44,948 nt of DNA, taken from the NCBI GenBank assembly GCA_004524435.1, contig SDNO01000002.1:1-44948 (forward strand), in the 5' to 3' direction. Shown here piece by piece: positions 18,565 to 27,713 of this stretch. The notes beneath the pieces are model-generated. The model was not told where the DNA came from, ran no database searches, and was given only the letters and a program-made list of their open reading frames with translations. Each line of letters begins with the position of its first letter. Position 1 is the first letter of the stretch. The position numbers and the translations under genes were made by a program. This stretch comes from Candidatus Thorarchaeota archaeon. Lineage in GTDB: Archaea > Asgardarchaeota > Thorarchaeia > Thorarchaeales > Thorarchaeaceae.

Positions 18565-20103
18565 TCATCCCGTGAGTTGTATCTCCTCTACCCTCAGAAC
18601 TGCCTCTCGGAGGATGTTGGCCACTTTTCGAGTCAGTTCTCCGGTTTCCTGCAGAATCTCTAGGTTTTCTAGTCGCTCTTTCGTGATCAAGTCCTTGACC
18701 ATTTTGCGTGCAGATGTCCATGCTCGGGTCTCTGTTATCCACAGATATCCATCCCTCTCATAGGCATTAGGATGCTGAGCTTTGAACTGCTCTGCGGCAT
18801 TCTTCATACGGAGAGGCGGCCCTCGACGCGGATACTCCTTTTTCACAGACGGTCGCTCCAGCAGGAATCCGAGGGCGTATCTCGGTGTTTCGAAGTACAG
18901 CTCGAAGATACAGTCGCCGAATCGTTTCTCTCCAGTTCGTTCTCTTGAAATTCTTTCACTGATTCTGTTCGCCTGACTATACAGTTTATCCCTGAGGATG
19001 GTATAGTGCTCGGAGCCCACCGATTCGAATTCTATGCCTACGAAATGCTCCTGCAGTTCTGGGGGTAAGGGTGCTGTGCTTATGGGTTCTTCAATGAACA
19101 GACCAAAGACGGCGTCTGAGTCTTTGGAATGAGCGGCATCAAGCAATTCATGTACTCTGCTGATTGTCCAGTCAACGCTTCTTCTGGAGAAGCTCGAGGC
19201 GACATTCCTGTCAGTATCTACCGGGTCAATCACAAACACGTAGTCGTTCCGGAATTCTGGCGTGTTCTTCAACTGAGCGAGAGTTCTATCCCTTGGATCA
19301 AGAGGGTTCTCCCGTAGACATTGCATAGCTCTGACTGCCCCATCCAGTCCTTCTCCCCATATCACCATGAGTTCCAAGCAGTAACCGGTGAGTCCCATTC
19401 TACCTACTGCACATCTGTCCCCGTAGGCGTGACCCGCCCGTATGAATGATTTCAACAATCGTACATCTGCCCTGAGTCTATCATCAAGCCGCTTCGATAC
19501 GCATCGAGTATGATGGATGGTACGATCCACCGCAGTAATAGGTCCCTTTGCTTGAAGGTAGTCCGCAGGTAAGTCGAAGCAGGTAACAATGTCCGCTTCT
19601 AGACCTTCCATCATCAATGACAGATAGGGGTGCTGTGAGTAGGTCTTCTTGATGTTCTCTGCTCCAGTTGACTCAGCAGCTGGCCGAAACCAGTCATCTA
19701 CAAACCTTTCCAACTCAGCACTGAGTCTTCGGTCCCTCTTCTCGGGAGGTAGTTCCAAGACTGAATGAAAGCATTGAGGCTTCAGAGCAACAAAGAGGTC
19801 AATGTCTGCTGCGCCTCTTAGTTGCGTCTGTTTTCGCCCGGTTGAACCATGGGGCTCAATGAATGAGTACTCCACGTCAAGGGTTTCGGCTCTCTCTTCT
19901 AGGGCTGTGGTTAGACTCTCAATGATTCGTCTTTGTTTTGTAAGTTCATCCTCAGTTGGAGTGATCTCTGCTAGAATACGTTCTCGTAGTTCTTGGTCCA
20001 GTATATCACTCAATCCATGGTACCCAGAAGATTGGTGTCCGATAATCGCTAATAACTTTCGGCTTCTTCTCCAGCTAGAGTTTATAGGAGCTTGCCCTCT
20101 CAT
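18565..20103 (-). CDS. cca: CCA-adding tRNA nucleotidyltransferase, archaeal class I
   Basis: 'YSFIEPHGSTGRKQTQLRGAADIDLFVAL', 'LRADVRLLKSFIRAGHAYG', 'GLTGYCLELMVI'. Confidence 0.88.
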   Translation of the reverse strand: MRGQAPINSSWRRSRKLLAIIGHQSSGYHGLSDILDQELRERILAEITPTEDELTKQRRIIESLTTALEERAETLDVEYSFIEPHGSTGRKQTQLRGAADIDLFVALKPQCFHSVLELPPEKRDRRLSAELERFVDDWFRPAAESTGAENIKKTYSQHPYLSLMMEGLEADIVTCFDLPADYLQAKGPITAVDRTIHHTRCVSKRLDDRLRADVRLLKSFIRAGHAYGDRCAVGRMGLTGYCLELMVIWGEGLDGAVRAMQCLRENPLDPRDRTLAQLKNTPEFRNDYVFVIDPVDTDRNVASSFSRRSVDWTISRVHELLDAAHSKDSDAVFGLFIEEPISTAPLPPELQEHFVGIEFESVGSEHYTILRDKLYSQANRISERISRERTGEKRFGDCIFELYFETPRYALGFLLERPSVKKEYPRRGPPLRMKNAAEQFKAQHPNAYERDGYLWITETRAWTSARKMVKDLITKERLENLEILQETGELTRKVANILREAVLRVEEIQLTG

Positions 20104-20129
20104 ATCCTCCCTGTATACAGTCTCATCGA

Positions 20130-20633
20130 GTGTTCGATATGGCTCCGTTAGTGCCGATTGTAATCACGATCCTCAAACATCAGGATGACTACCTCTTCAT
20201 CAAGCGACGAAAATCTCCATACGAAGGCCTTTGGAGCTTGGTTGGAGGAAAGATCGACTTGGGCGAGCATGTCAAGGAAGCGGCAGAGCGCGAAGTCCTC
20301 GAAGAAACCGGAACAGGTAATCTGACGGACTATAGATATCGTGGTCTTGTCTCTGAGCGTCTCGTTGATGATCGTGGCTCCCTCCAGGCGCACTTCCTCA
20401 TCTTCGTTAGTAGTGCAATAGTGTCGGACTATCATCAGGATTCCAGAGAGGGCGAACTCCGTACCTTCACTCGAAAAGACATTCTCTCGTCGAGGAAGGA
20501 TTTCCTCCCCTCCGATTGGTACATGTTCAAATCGTTCGAGCTGGATAATGAAGCAGGTGTACCCTACGAAGCGGAGCTTGTCCATGACGGTGCGGGCTAT
20601 CACCTGAACTACTATAGGAAGGCCTACGATTGA
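20130..20633 (+). CDS. NUDIX hydrolase
   Basis: Nudix box 'GGKIDLGEHVKEAAEREVLEETGT'. Confidence 0.88.
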   Translation: MFDMAPLVPIVITILKHQDDYLFIKRRKSPYEGLWSLVGGKIDLGEHVKEAAEREVLEETGTGNLTDYRYRGLVSERLVDDRGSLQAHFLIFVSSAIVSDYHQDSREGELRTFTRKDILSSRKDFLPSDWYMFKSFELDNEAGVPYEAELVHDGAGYHLNYYRKAYD

Positions 20634-21604
20634 TAGTCGGCGATGTTGAGATTCTCCCGCTAGCTGCAGAGACTATGGGAGTACGCTCCCTATGCACCGT
20701 AGTTGTAACACCAGATCTACGAATCTTGTTCGACCCATCTGCGGGACTTGCAAAGAGATACGGCCTTGAACCACACCCCTTGGAGTACAAAGCCCTTCAG
20801 AGCTGCCTAGAGAGAATCTTTGTTGAGGCCCGAAAAGCCGATGTACTCTCTATATCTCACTATCACTATGACCATGTCCGACCTGGCTTCACGAACTTCC
20901 GATACAATTTCAGCTCGCGAGAGGAACTGCAAAGGATGTTTGAAAACCGTCTGGTTCTTGCCAAGGACAACAGGGAGAACATCAATCCCTCGCAGCGCCG
21001 TAGAGGATACTACTTCGAAAAGGATGTTGAAGATGTCGTCACAGCCATAAAGTGGAGTGACGGAAAGCGATTCCGTTTCGAAGATACGATGCTGACATAT
21101 TCTCCTGCCCTGAGCCATGGCCCCAAATCGAGCCCTCTTGGATATGTTGTGGCGACCTGCGTCGAGTATGGTTCCATACGCATCGTATTCGCTCCTGATG
21201 TCCAAGGTCCCGTTGAACAAGAAACAACTGACGTACTACTCTCAATGAATCCCGACTTGATGATAGTGGGAGGGCCGCCTATCTACCTGCATGTGTTTAC
21301 CGACGAACATCGGGCAGCGGCCCGGGCATCGCTGTGTAGGTTAGCAGCAGTTGTTCCCATCTTGGCTGTGGACCACCACCTGCAACGATCCCCCTCATGG
21401 AGAAGATGGCTCTCTCCGGTTTACGGCTCTGCAGAAGAAAACGGAAATCAGGTGACCACTTTGGCTGCACTCGCTGGTAAAGATGTGCAGTGCTTGGAGG
21501 CCGAGCGTCAACTTCTGTATCAGACCCGCCCACCATCTGATGAGTTCAGAATCTGGACCGAAGCAACCGACGAATACAAAGACTCGCATATGCCTCCATT
21601 GTGA
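20630..21604 (+). CDS. Metallo-beta-lactamase-fold protein, UPF0282-like
   Basis: 'RILFDPSAGLAKRYGLEPHPLE' and 'SISHYHYDHVRPGF'; overlaps the NUDIX stop. Confidence 0.75.
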   Translation: MIVGDVEILPLAAETMGVRSLCTVVVTPDLRILFDPSAGLAKRYGLEPHPLEYKALQSCLERIFVEARKADVLSISHYHYDHVRPGFTNFRYNFSSREELQRMFENRLVLAKDNRENINPSQRRRGYYFEKDVEDVVTAIKWSDGKRFRFEDTMLTYSPALSHGPKSSPLGYVVATCVEYGSIRIVFAPDVQGPVEQETTDVLLSMNPDLMIVGGPPIYLHVFTDEHRAAARASLCRLAAVVPILAVDHHLQRSPSWRRWLSPVYGSAEENGNQVTTLAALAGKDVQCLEAERQLLYQTRPPSDEFRIWTEATDEYKDSHMPPL

Positions 21605-21660
21605 GGATAGAGGAATACATCATAGACATGTTTTAGGGCAGAGTTTCTGTAGGACCTGGT

Positions 21661-21936
21661 ATGGAGTCATCTGAGAGTTCAACCATCGCTACATTCAGTG
21701 CGGAGACCATCCGCCATCTGATAGGTGGCATGGGGATTGAACTCCTCTCCCTCATTCAGCAAGGTTGTGTGAACGACTACGAACTCAAGCGCTATAGCTC
21801 GATCACCCAAGGCTGTCTCGATGTGAAGATTCCTTTGTTGAAGACTCTCAGCCTACTCACAGGCGATTCAGATGGCTATGAAATCACAGCACTGGGCGAA
21901 ACATTCTTGCAGAGGGTTCTTGGATGGGAAGACTGA
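21661..21936 (+). CDS. Small hypothetical protein (possible winged-helix-like)
   Basis: 91-aa ORF in a tight same-strand run; overlaps the next ORF by 13 bp. Confidence 0.5.
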   Translation: MESSESSTIATFSAETIRHLIGGMGIELLSLIQQGCVNDYELKRYSSITQGCLDVKIPLLKTLSLLTGDSDGYEITALGETFLQRVLGWED

Positions 21937-22352
21937 AGACGCTGACAAAAGGTAGGCTCACAGAAGTGAGGGATGGCCATCTACTTCTGGGATCATTCGC
22001 CTCAGACATGGACATTGACGATGGATCTTCTGTCTTAGTTATCGGAACGAAGAGTCGTTTCCTTCGTGTCATCGGGGTGGACCGAGACCTAGTAGTACTT
22101 ATTCGGGTGAGCTTCTCTCTGGAAGGGTTCACGGAATCCGCCAAGGAGGTCTTCTCAGAGATCAAGAGTCGATCGATAGCCATGGTTCATTCCACAGGGT
22201 TCTGCCCATTCGAGGATTCCTGTGTTTGGGAGGGGTATTTCAGTCCGGAGCCTAAGGACAATATTGAAGAGCTTGCTAGATGGATTGAAAAACGACCAAG
22301 TGTACTTGGTGTTGAGATCGAACGCCTAACCGGCGACTTCGGTGAGGCGTAG
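21924..22352 (+). CDS. Hypothetical protein
   Basis: 142-aa ORF co-directional and overlapping with its upstream neighbour. Confidence 0.5.
   Translation: MGRLKTLTKGRLTEVRDGHLLLGSFASDMDIDDGSSVLVIGTKSRFLRVIGVDRDLVVLIRVSFSLEGFTESAKEVFSEIKSRSIAMVHSTGFCPFEDSCVWEGYFSPEPKDNIEELARWIEKRPSVLGVEIERLTGDFGEA
22322..22350 (+). other. Strong hairpin at a stop codon (ACGCCT-a-ACCG-[GCGACTT]-CGGT-g-AGGCGT)
   Basis: 10 complementary pairs interrupted by one A/G mismatch, ending on the T of the TAG stop of 21924-22352. Confidence 0.5.
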
Positions 22353-22379
22353 CCACGATCATTCAAGAGGGATTGTGAA

Positions 22380-22937
22380 TTGGAGAGCTCAGAGCTGAAA
22401 TCAACACGGGCCATCCTTGACAGGTTCAAGAAGGCGACGGAAGAAGCTAGCGAGCTCCTTAGAAACCAGGAATACCAGCAGGCCATGGCTCTCTACTACG
22501 ATGCAAGTCGGTCGGCAGATGAGATGTGTGAGAGATTCATCAAACTGCTGATGAAGACGGCTCCGAGTAATGCGCACCGCATTCTTCTCGTCGAGGTCCT
22601 AAGCTGGAGACTGAGATACTACACCACCCAGTACGACTATCATCTGGCAGTGGCCCAGACGCTGAGCGGCCTACCACGCGAAGAGTGGATTGCTAGGCTC
22701 GAAACCATCCTTGTGCTTTCCCAGAGTCTTGTTGCCAAACTCCTACCGTTTCTAAAGGATGTGACAGATCCAGGAATCACGGGCCGCATCAGGCAGGTAT
22801 TGACTGACTGGGTCTCTGGTATTCATGATCTGGTGGCAAATCTCCGTGTCTGGGGAATCCCTAGTGCCCAAGCAGCTCAAGTACTAGAATGGGCCTTCGA
22901 CAATAGTATAGAAGCGCATCCCCTCGAAGACGAGTAG
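22380..22937 (+). CDS. All-helical hypothetical protein
   Basis: 185-aa ORF, TPR/MIT-like N-terminus 'ATEEASELLRNQEYQQAMALYYDASRSADEM'; TTG start. Confidence 0.55.
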   Translation: MESSELKSTRAILDRFKKATEEASELLRNQEYQQAMALYYDASRSADEMCERFIKLLMKTAPSNAHRILLVEVLSWRLRYYTTQYDYHLAVAQTLSGLPREEWIARLETILVLSQSLVAKLLPFLKDVTDPGITGRIRQVLTDWVSGIHDLVANLRVWGIPSAQAAQVLEWAFDNSIEAHPLEDE

Positions 22938-22960
22938 CATAACACATACAAGCCATTTCA

Positions 22961-23179
22961 CTAGGTTTCTTTGGCCTGAGCCTCTATGTAGGCGGATGCC
23001 ACTTCCGTGTCAGCCAGCTGATAGTGGCTATCCACATAACAGACAAGATAGTGATCGTTGTGTTTTATCACTATGGGAGTGGGGAACCTGTCGACGTCCT
23101 TGAGTACGTCAGATGGCACCTTCCAGTAGATCGTTTCCTTGCACACAGGACATTGCAACCATTTGAGTCCTTCAGACAT
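22961..23179 (-). CDS. Small CxxC-containing protein
   Basis: 'LQCPVCKETIYWKVPSDVLKDVDRFPTPIVIKHNDHYLVCYVDSHYQL'. Confidence 0.6.
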   Translation of the reverse strand: MSEGLKWLQCPVCKETIYWKVPSDVLKDVDRFPTPIVIKHNDHYLVCYVDSHYQLADTEVASAYIEAQAKET

Positions 23180-23356
23180 TTGGCACCACCTGTTGATAAG
23201 GACGCAGGCAAGTTGGCAGCTTGAGTAAACGTACTGAAAAAGATTTCTTACACAGGCCTCTGATACATTCTGAGGGTCTGGATGTCGTCAAAGGCGAGTA
23301 CTCAGCTGTCAAATGGTGCATATCTGTGGTCCAATACCGCGACATACAGTGGGTTT

Positions 23357-24190
23357 CTATTCGTCTTCTAGATCGACATCCCATGCCCCAGGATCCTCCA
23401 AGTCTGTGCTCAGTATAGGACGTTTTCTTCTTCTCACGTCCGATAGGTCGGTTCTGTCTGTGTCAATCACTAACTCCTCGGAGGTGCGGTCAAAGTATGC
23501 AGGGATCAGGCCCGTCTCAATACCTTTGAGTACAATCTCCCGGATCCTCTCAAACCCAAGCCCGGTGCTTTCTACGAGGCTAGATAGGGAAACAGCTAGC
23601 TCAGATTCCAGGGTTGTTCTGACGAATCCGATCAACACAAGCCTGAATATCTCCTTAATCTCGAAGTATTTCCGCCTGTCCACAACTCTCGCAACGGCCG
23701 CATCGATATAGCGGGCTGCATCGCCGAACTGGTATTCCGTCAACATGAGTGCAAGATTGATGAGCTCTTTTGCCCCGCCACGTATTGTTTCAGCGGCTGC
23801 GTGGATGAGCTGACGAGAGAGTTCCAGGTCGCCTCCGAGGATTGCAGAATAGGCACCGTCCAACAGCCGATTTGGGTTCTTCTCCTTCTCTGCTGCCAGA
23901 ATATGTGCCTCGGCCGCTATCTGATGATCGATCTCAAACTTATCATGTTCGCCAATCTTAATCCATGCGTTTCCTGCGTTCTTCATGATCTCTGCTGCCT
24001 TGGTATACTCTTGGGCCAACATGCCGTGTTCATATGCTCGCTCGTAGCAATCGGCAGTCTTCGCGAACGATTCCCATCTCTGCCAACACCGTCCCGCTTC
24101 AAGGAAGAGTTCAAAGGCTTCTTGGTTCATGCCTTCTGCTGCACGCTGATTGGCTGTTTCCTCCATCTCGCGGCAGTCACCGGTCTCCAT
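23357..24190 (-). CDS. TPR / alpha-SNAP-like helical protein with C-terminal winged-helix (PCI-like) region
   Basis: N-terminal repeats ('NQEAFELFLEAGRCWQRWESFAKTADCYERAYEHGMLAQEYTKAAEIMKNAGNAW'), C-terminal 'VSLSSLVESTGLGFERIREIVLKGIETGLIPAYFDRTSEELVI'. Confidence 0.55.
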   Translation of the reverse strand: METGDCREMEETANQRAAEGMNQEAFELFLEAGRCWQRWESFAKTADCYERAYEHGMLAQEYTKAAEIMKNAGNAWIKIGEHDKFEIDHQIAAEAHILAAEKEKNPNRLLDGAYSAILGGDLELSRQLIHAAAETIRGGAKELINLALMLTEYQFGDAARYIDAAVARVVDRRKYFEIKEIFRLVLIGFVRTTLESELAVSLSSLVESTGLGFERIREIVLKGIETGLIPAYFDRTSEELVIDTDRTDLSDVRRRKRPILSTDLEDPGAWDVDLEDE

Positions 24191-24263
24191 GGATTACTGG
24201 GCTCCCGATACTGCCTGCGGGACGGAGTGCAGGTATCTAAAGTTTTGCCACGAAATACTCTGG

Positions 24264-24944
24264 TTACCCTCTGACGACACCATCTTTCATTCGGAGAATC
24301 CGCTTGGCGTTCTTAACCAGGTCTTCATTGTGTGTGACTAAGACGACAGTCATGTCCTTCTCCTTGTTCAGTGCCGAGATGATCTTCATGATATTCTCGC
24401 CTGACTTCGAGTCCAGATTTCCAGTTGGTTCATCACAGAAGAGAACCGGCGGATGATTGACAAGGGCACGCGCGATGGCCACACGCTGCTGTTCTCCACC
24501 GCTCAGCTGTCTGGGGAAATGATCCCTTCTCTCCAGCATGTCGACCTCTCTCAGCACTTCCAGTGCCATGGACTCCTGCTTCTGTTTCGTAATCTCCTCA
24601 TTGGGCCACAAGACGGCCTGTATGTTCTCAAATGCCGTCAGATCCTCAATTAACAAGAAGGCCTGAAAGACGAAGCCAATCTTCTGTGCTCTGACCTTGG
24701 GGAGGTCTCTCTCGCTTATCAGCGTGACATCGACTCCGTCAAGAAGAACCCGTCCAGATGTGGGCGCCTCAAGACCGGACATGACATGCAAGAGGGTTGA
24801 CTTGCCGCAACCCGATGGCCCAACAACACCAACAAACTCTCCACGCCTGATCTCTAGATTGACATCCTTGAGCGCAGCGACGGTCTTTTTCCCTGATCCA
24901 TACTCTTTGTTGACCTCTTCCACTTGGATTATTGCGTTTGGCAC
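24264..24944 (-). CDS. ABC transporter ATP-binding protein (LolD/MacB type)
   Basis: Walker A 'GPSGCGKST', signature 'LSGGEQQRVAIARAL', Walker B 'VLFCDEPTGNLD'. Confidence 0.92.
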   Translation of the reverse strand: MPNAIIQVEEVNKEYGSGKKTVAALKDVNLEIRRGEFVGVVGPSGCGKSTLLHVMSGLEAPTSGRVLLDGVDVTLISERDLPKVRAQKIGFVFQAFLLIEDLTAFENIQAVLWPNEEITKQKQESMALEVLREVDMLERRDHFPRQLSGGEQQRVAIARALVNHPPVLFCDEPTGNLDSKSGENIMKIISALNKEKDMTVVLVTHNEDLVKNAKRILRMKDGVVRG

Positions 24945-24947
24945 TTT

Positions 24948-25466
24948 CTATTCCTCCCTGAGAGCTCTCATTGGTGGTATCTTCATGGCACGATACTGTG
25001 CCAGTCCTAGGCCCGGTAGCTGCAACACAACCACTAGGAGCAGTGTGGTCAACATGGGGGCTACTGGAACTACAATCAGCCTCTGTATGTCCAAGAGGAA
25101 CGCGATATCTCCGAAGTATGCTATCAATCCTAGAACCTCGATGCTGAGTTGAAACACGACAAAGAACGCGGCCAGAGCGACGAGGACAACTTCTCCTATG
25201 AGGAGTATCATTATGTCTTGATTGCCCCATGACACGCACTTCAGTATCGCAATATCTCTCCTTCTGAACTGACTGATCAGAATGGCATAGATGGTTGAAA
25301 CAACGAAGGCCAGTATGATCCAGGGCCATTCAAGTCCTATAGGAGCTCCTGCAAGCTCCTTCCCAACTAGTACGTAGAGAATAGCATAGATTATGATGAA
25401 GGAGATGACTCTTCTCCTTGCTCTGAACGCGAATTTTACGCTCTTGAAGAATATTCTAAGATTCAC
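24948..25466 (-). CDS. Minimal FtsX-like permease lacking a large ectodomain (~172 aa)
   Basis: GTG start at 25466 preceded by AGGAGG; 'SQFRRRDIAILKCVSWGNQDIMILLIGE' and 'YRAMKIPPMRALREE'. The ORF-track start at 25595 would overlap the RHH gene. Confidence 0.7.
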   Translation of the reverse strand: MNLRIFFKSVKFAFRARRRVISFIIIYAILYVLVGKELAGAPIGLEWPWIILAFVVSTIYAILISQFRRRDIAILKCVSWGNQDIMILLIGEVVLVALAAFFVVFQLSIEVLGLIAYFGDIAFLLDIQRLIVVPVAPMLTTLLLVVVLQLPGLGLAQYRAMKIPPMRALREE

Positions 25467-25551
25467 AGTATCGCATCCTCCTAAACATGATGTGATGGCT
25501 AGGATGCTCTTGTTTGCAGCATTAAAGTGTCTTGCGGGTGTCTGAAAGAAA

Positions 25552-25731
25552 TTACTCCTGCCTCTCACTCTGGACCAGATGAGGCATCCCATCAACCCAG
25601 AGCTCTTTCATAAGCAGATCCCGAATGGCCACCCGTATAGCCTCACTTCTACTAGGATACATACCCTCTTCTACCAGCTTGTCTATTCCCTTCACGTAGA
25701 TTTCGCTCATCTTTACTGTGATCAGTCGCAC
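25552..25731 (-). CDS. Ribbon-helix-helix (CopG/ParD-type) DNA-binding protein, 59 aa, missing from the ORF track
   Basis: Manual translation MRLITVKMSEIYVKGIDKLVEEGMYPSRSEAIRVAIRDLLMKELWVDGMPHLVQSERQE*; GTG start with GGAGG upstream; classic RHH pattern. Confidence 0.85.
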   Translation of the reverse strand: MRLITVKMSEIYVKGIDKLVEEGMYPSRSEAIRVAIRDLLMKELWVDGMPHLVQSERQE

Positions 25732-25748
25732 TGTCTGGCCTCCCGGCT

Positions 25749-25768
25749 GGTACTACCCGGGTAATACC
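25749..25768. promoter_or_regulatory. Tandem palindromic operator GGTACTACC-CG-GGTAATACC upstream of the RHH gene
   Basis: Two self-palindromic GGTANTACC units at 11-bp pitch, one mismatched pair over 20 bp, directly downstream of a minus-strand TTATAT box (25771-25776). Confidence 0.65.
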
Positions 25769-25939
25769 AGATATAACCTCTTTGTGGATATCTTCAGAAA
25801 TGGACCGCTGGGCGCGAAATGGAAGCTGCGAAAAAAGGCTAAATAGGTTCCATCAGACTCGTCCTTGTCCGTCGATTACTTCACCGTGGGCACGAACGAG
25901 TGAAGTGGTCAGACAATCAACGATCCTATCATTTGAGGC

Positions 25940-26479
25940 TTGACTGTGTCAGAAGCGTTTCAGTACATGCGGAAGGTTGTTATGATTGGCGCCGGGGGCA
26001 GTGGCAAGACCGCGCTTGTCAATCGGTTCCTGACACATAAGTTCTCAGAGCAGTACATAGTCACCATCGGAAGCCAATTCGCTGTCAAGACGGTCGCGGT
26101 CGATAGGGACAATGGGAGTAGTGTCACCGTGAAGCTTCTGGTCTGGGATCTGGCTGGTCAGCAGCGCTTCGACTTCATCCGGTCTAGCTACTATAAGGGA
26201 GCAAAAGGTGCTCTGCTTGTGTTTGACGTGACACGAAAGAACACCTACGATGTCCTTCCCAACTGGATTGAAGAAACAGAGAATGCCCTGGGCCAGCGAA
26301 TCCCCATCATCCTCCTGGCAAACAAGGTTGATCTGGTTGATGAACGAGTCATATCTTCTGACATGGCTCACCAATTTGTGGAGGAGAATGGACTCAACGG
26401 CTATCTCGAAACCAGTGCTCTCACGGGGCAGAATGTTGAGCACGCATTCTATCTACTTGCTAAGTCTAGCCTGAACTAG
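25940..26479 (+). CDS. Rab/Ras-like small GTPase
   Basis: G1 'GAGGSGKT', G3 'WDLAGQQRF', G4 'NKVD', G5 'ETSA'; TTG start. Confidence 0.9.
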   Translation: MTVSEAFQYMRKVVMIGAGGSGKTALVNRFLTHKFSEQYIVTIGSQFAVKTVAVDRDNGSSVTVKLLVWDLAGQQRFDFIRSSYYKGAKGALLVFDVTRKNTYDVLPNWIEETENALGQRIPIILLANKVDLVDERVISSDMAHQFVEENGLNGYLETSALTGQNVEHAFYLLAKSSLN

Positions 26480-26547
26480 CATGTGCTACCGAAACCGATT
26501 TCTATGATTCTTGAGCTCACCATCTACTAGAGAACACAGAAACAGAG

Positions 26548-27693
26548 ATGATTTTGATGGATTTTGAACTAGACATTAAGCTACTCGAAAAGCTCTGTAA
26601 CGCATTTGGTCCAAGCGGTCATGAGCATGAGGTCCAGAAGGTTGTCAAGGAATACGGAATGAGCTACGCTGATGAGGTCAGTCAAGATCGCATGGGTTCA
26701 GTAGTGTTTCAGAAGGGTAATTCCGGCCCGAAGATCATGCTGGCTGGACATGTCGATGAGATCGGGTTTGTTATCACAAAAGTTGAGAAGAACGGTTTCC
26801 TCCGATTCCACCAACTTGGTGGATGGTGGGACCAGGTTCTGCTTGGTCATGAGGTCATACTCAAGCCGTCAGAGGGAGACGGTTTCATCACGGGGATAAT
26901 CGGTGCCCCTCCCCCACACATTCTCTCTCAGGAGGACCGCAGCAAAGTGGTGACTAAAGACAAGATGTACATCGACATAGGTTGCCGTTCTGCTGATGAG
27001 GTGAAGGAGCTGGGTGTTCGTGTGGGTGACCCCGTTGTCCCCCATGCCAAGTTCAGGACGATGAAGCGGAAGTTCAAGGAGAAGAAGAAGAATGGCGCGG
27101 ATGATGAGAAGATAACCCGCGAGGTGACTGTCGCCGCCTCTAAGGCCTTCGACGATAGGATTGGTGTCTTCATCATACTCGAAGTACTTCGGAAACTTGC
27201 CGAGGACAAGGCAGAGCTTCCCAATACAGTCTACTGCGTTTCCACAACTCAGGAAGAGGTGGGTCTTCGAGGTGCGAGGACTGCAGCTCAAATGCTACTT
27301 CCAGATATTGGATTCGCTGTTGATGTAGATATATCCGGAGACGTGCCTGATACTGAGGAGATTGTCCAGAAGATGGGAAAGGGCGTGTCGATATCAGCCG
27401 GAGATGGGTCTATGATTCCTAATCCCCGATTCAGGAGGTTTATCCTCGATATTGCGGAAGAGCATGATATCCGCCATCAGGCTGCTTTCCTGAAGTCGGG
27501 AGGAACAGATGCAGGTATCATCCACATCACAGGCATGGGGGCTCCCTCGGTGTTTATTGGGATTCCAACCAGACATATACACTCCCATCATGGCATCCTT
27601 GATCTGAGTGATGTAGAGAACGCAGTAACGTTGCTAGTTGAGGTTATCAAACGTCTTGATGAGAAGACAGTCAAGAGCTTCACAGAAATCTAG
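26548..27693 (+). CDS. M42-family (TET-like) aminopeptidase
   Basis: 'AGHVDEIGFVIT', 'KAFDDRIGVFIILEVL', 'STTQEEVGLRGARTAA', 'GGTDAGIIH', 'IGIPTRHIHSHHGI'; start may be ATG at 26560. Confidence 0.9.
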   Translation: MILMDFELDIKLLEKLCNAFGPSGHEHEVQKVVKEYGMSYADEVSQDRMGSVVFQKGNSGPKIMLAGHVDEIGFVITKVEKNGFLRFHQLGGWWDQVLLGHEVILKPSEGDGFITGIIGAPPPHILSQEDRSKVVTKDKMYIDIGCRSADEVKELGVRVGDPVVPHAKFRTMKRKFKEKKKNGADDEKITREVTVAASKAFDDRIGVFIILEVLRKLAEDKAELPNTVYCVSTTQEEVGLRGARTAAQMLLPDIGFAVDVDISGDVPDTEEIVQKMGKGVSISAGDGSMIPNPRFRRFILDIAEEHDIRHQAAFLKSGGTDAGIIHITGMGAPSVFIGIPTRHIHSHHGILDLSDVENAVTLLVEVIKRLDEKTVKSFTEI

Positions 27694-27713
27694 CAAGCAT
27701 AAAGATGCGGGCG

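Noticed and set aside
24948-25595. Full-length ORF-track start (25595) for the small FtsX permease
   Set aside because: It would overlap the RHH coding region by 44 bp; GTG 25466 with AGGAGG upstream is the better start.
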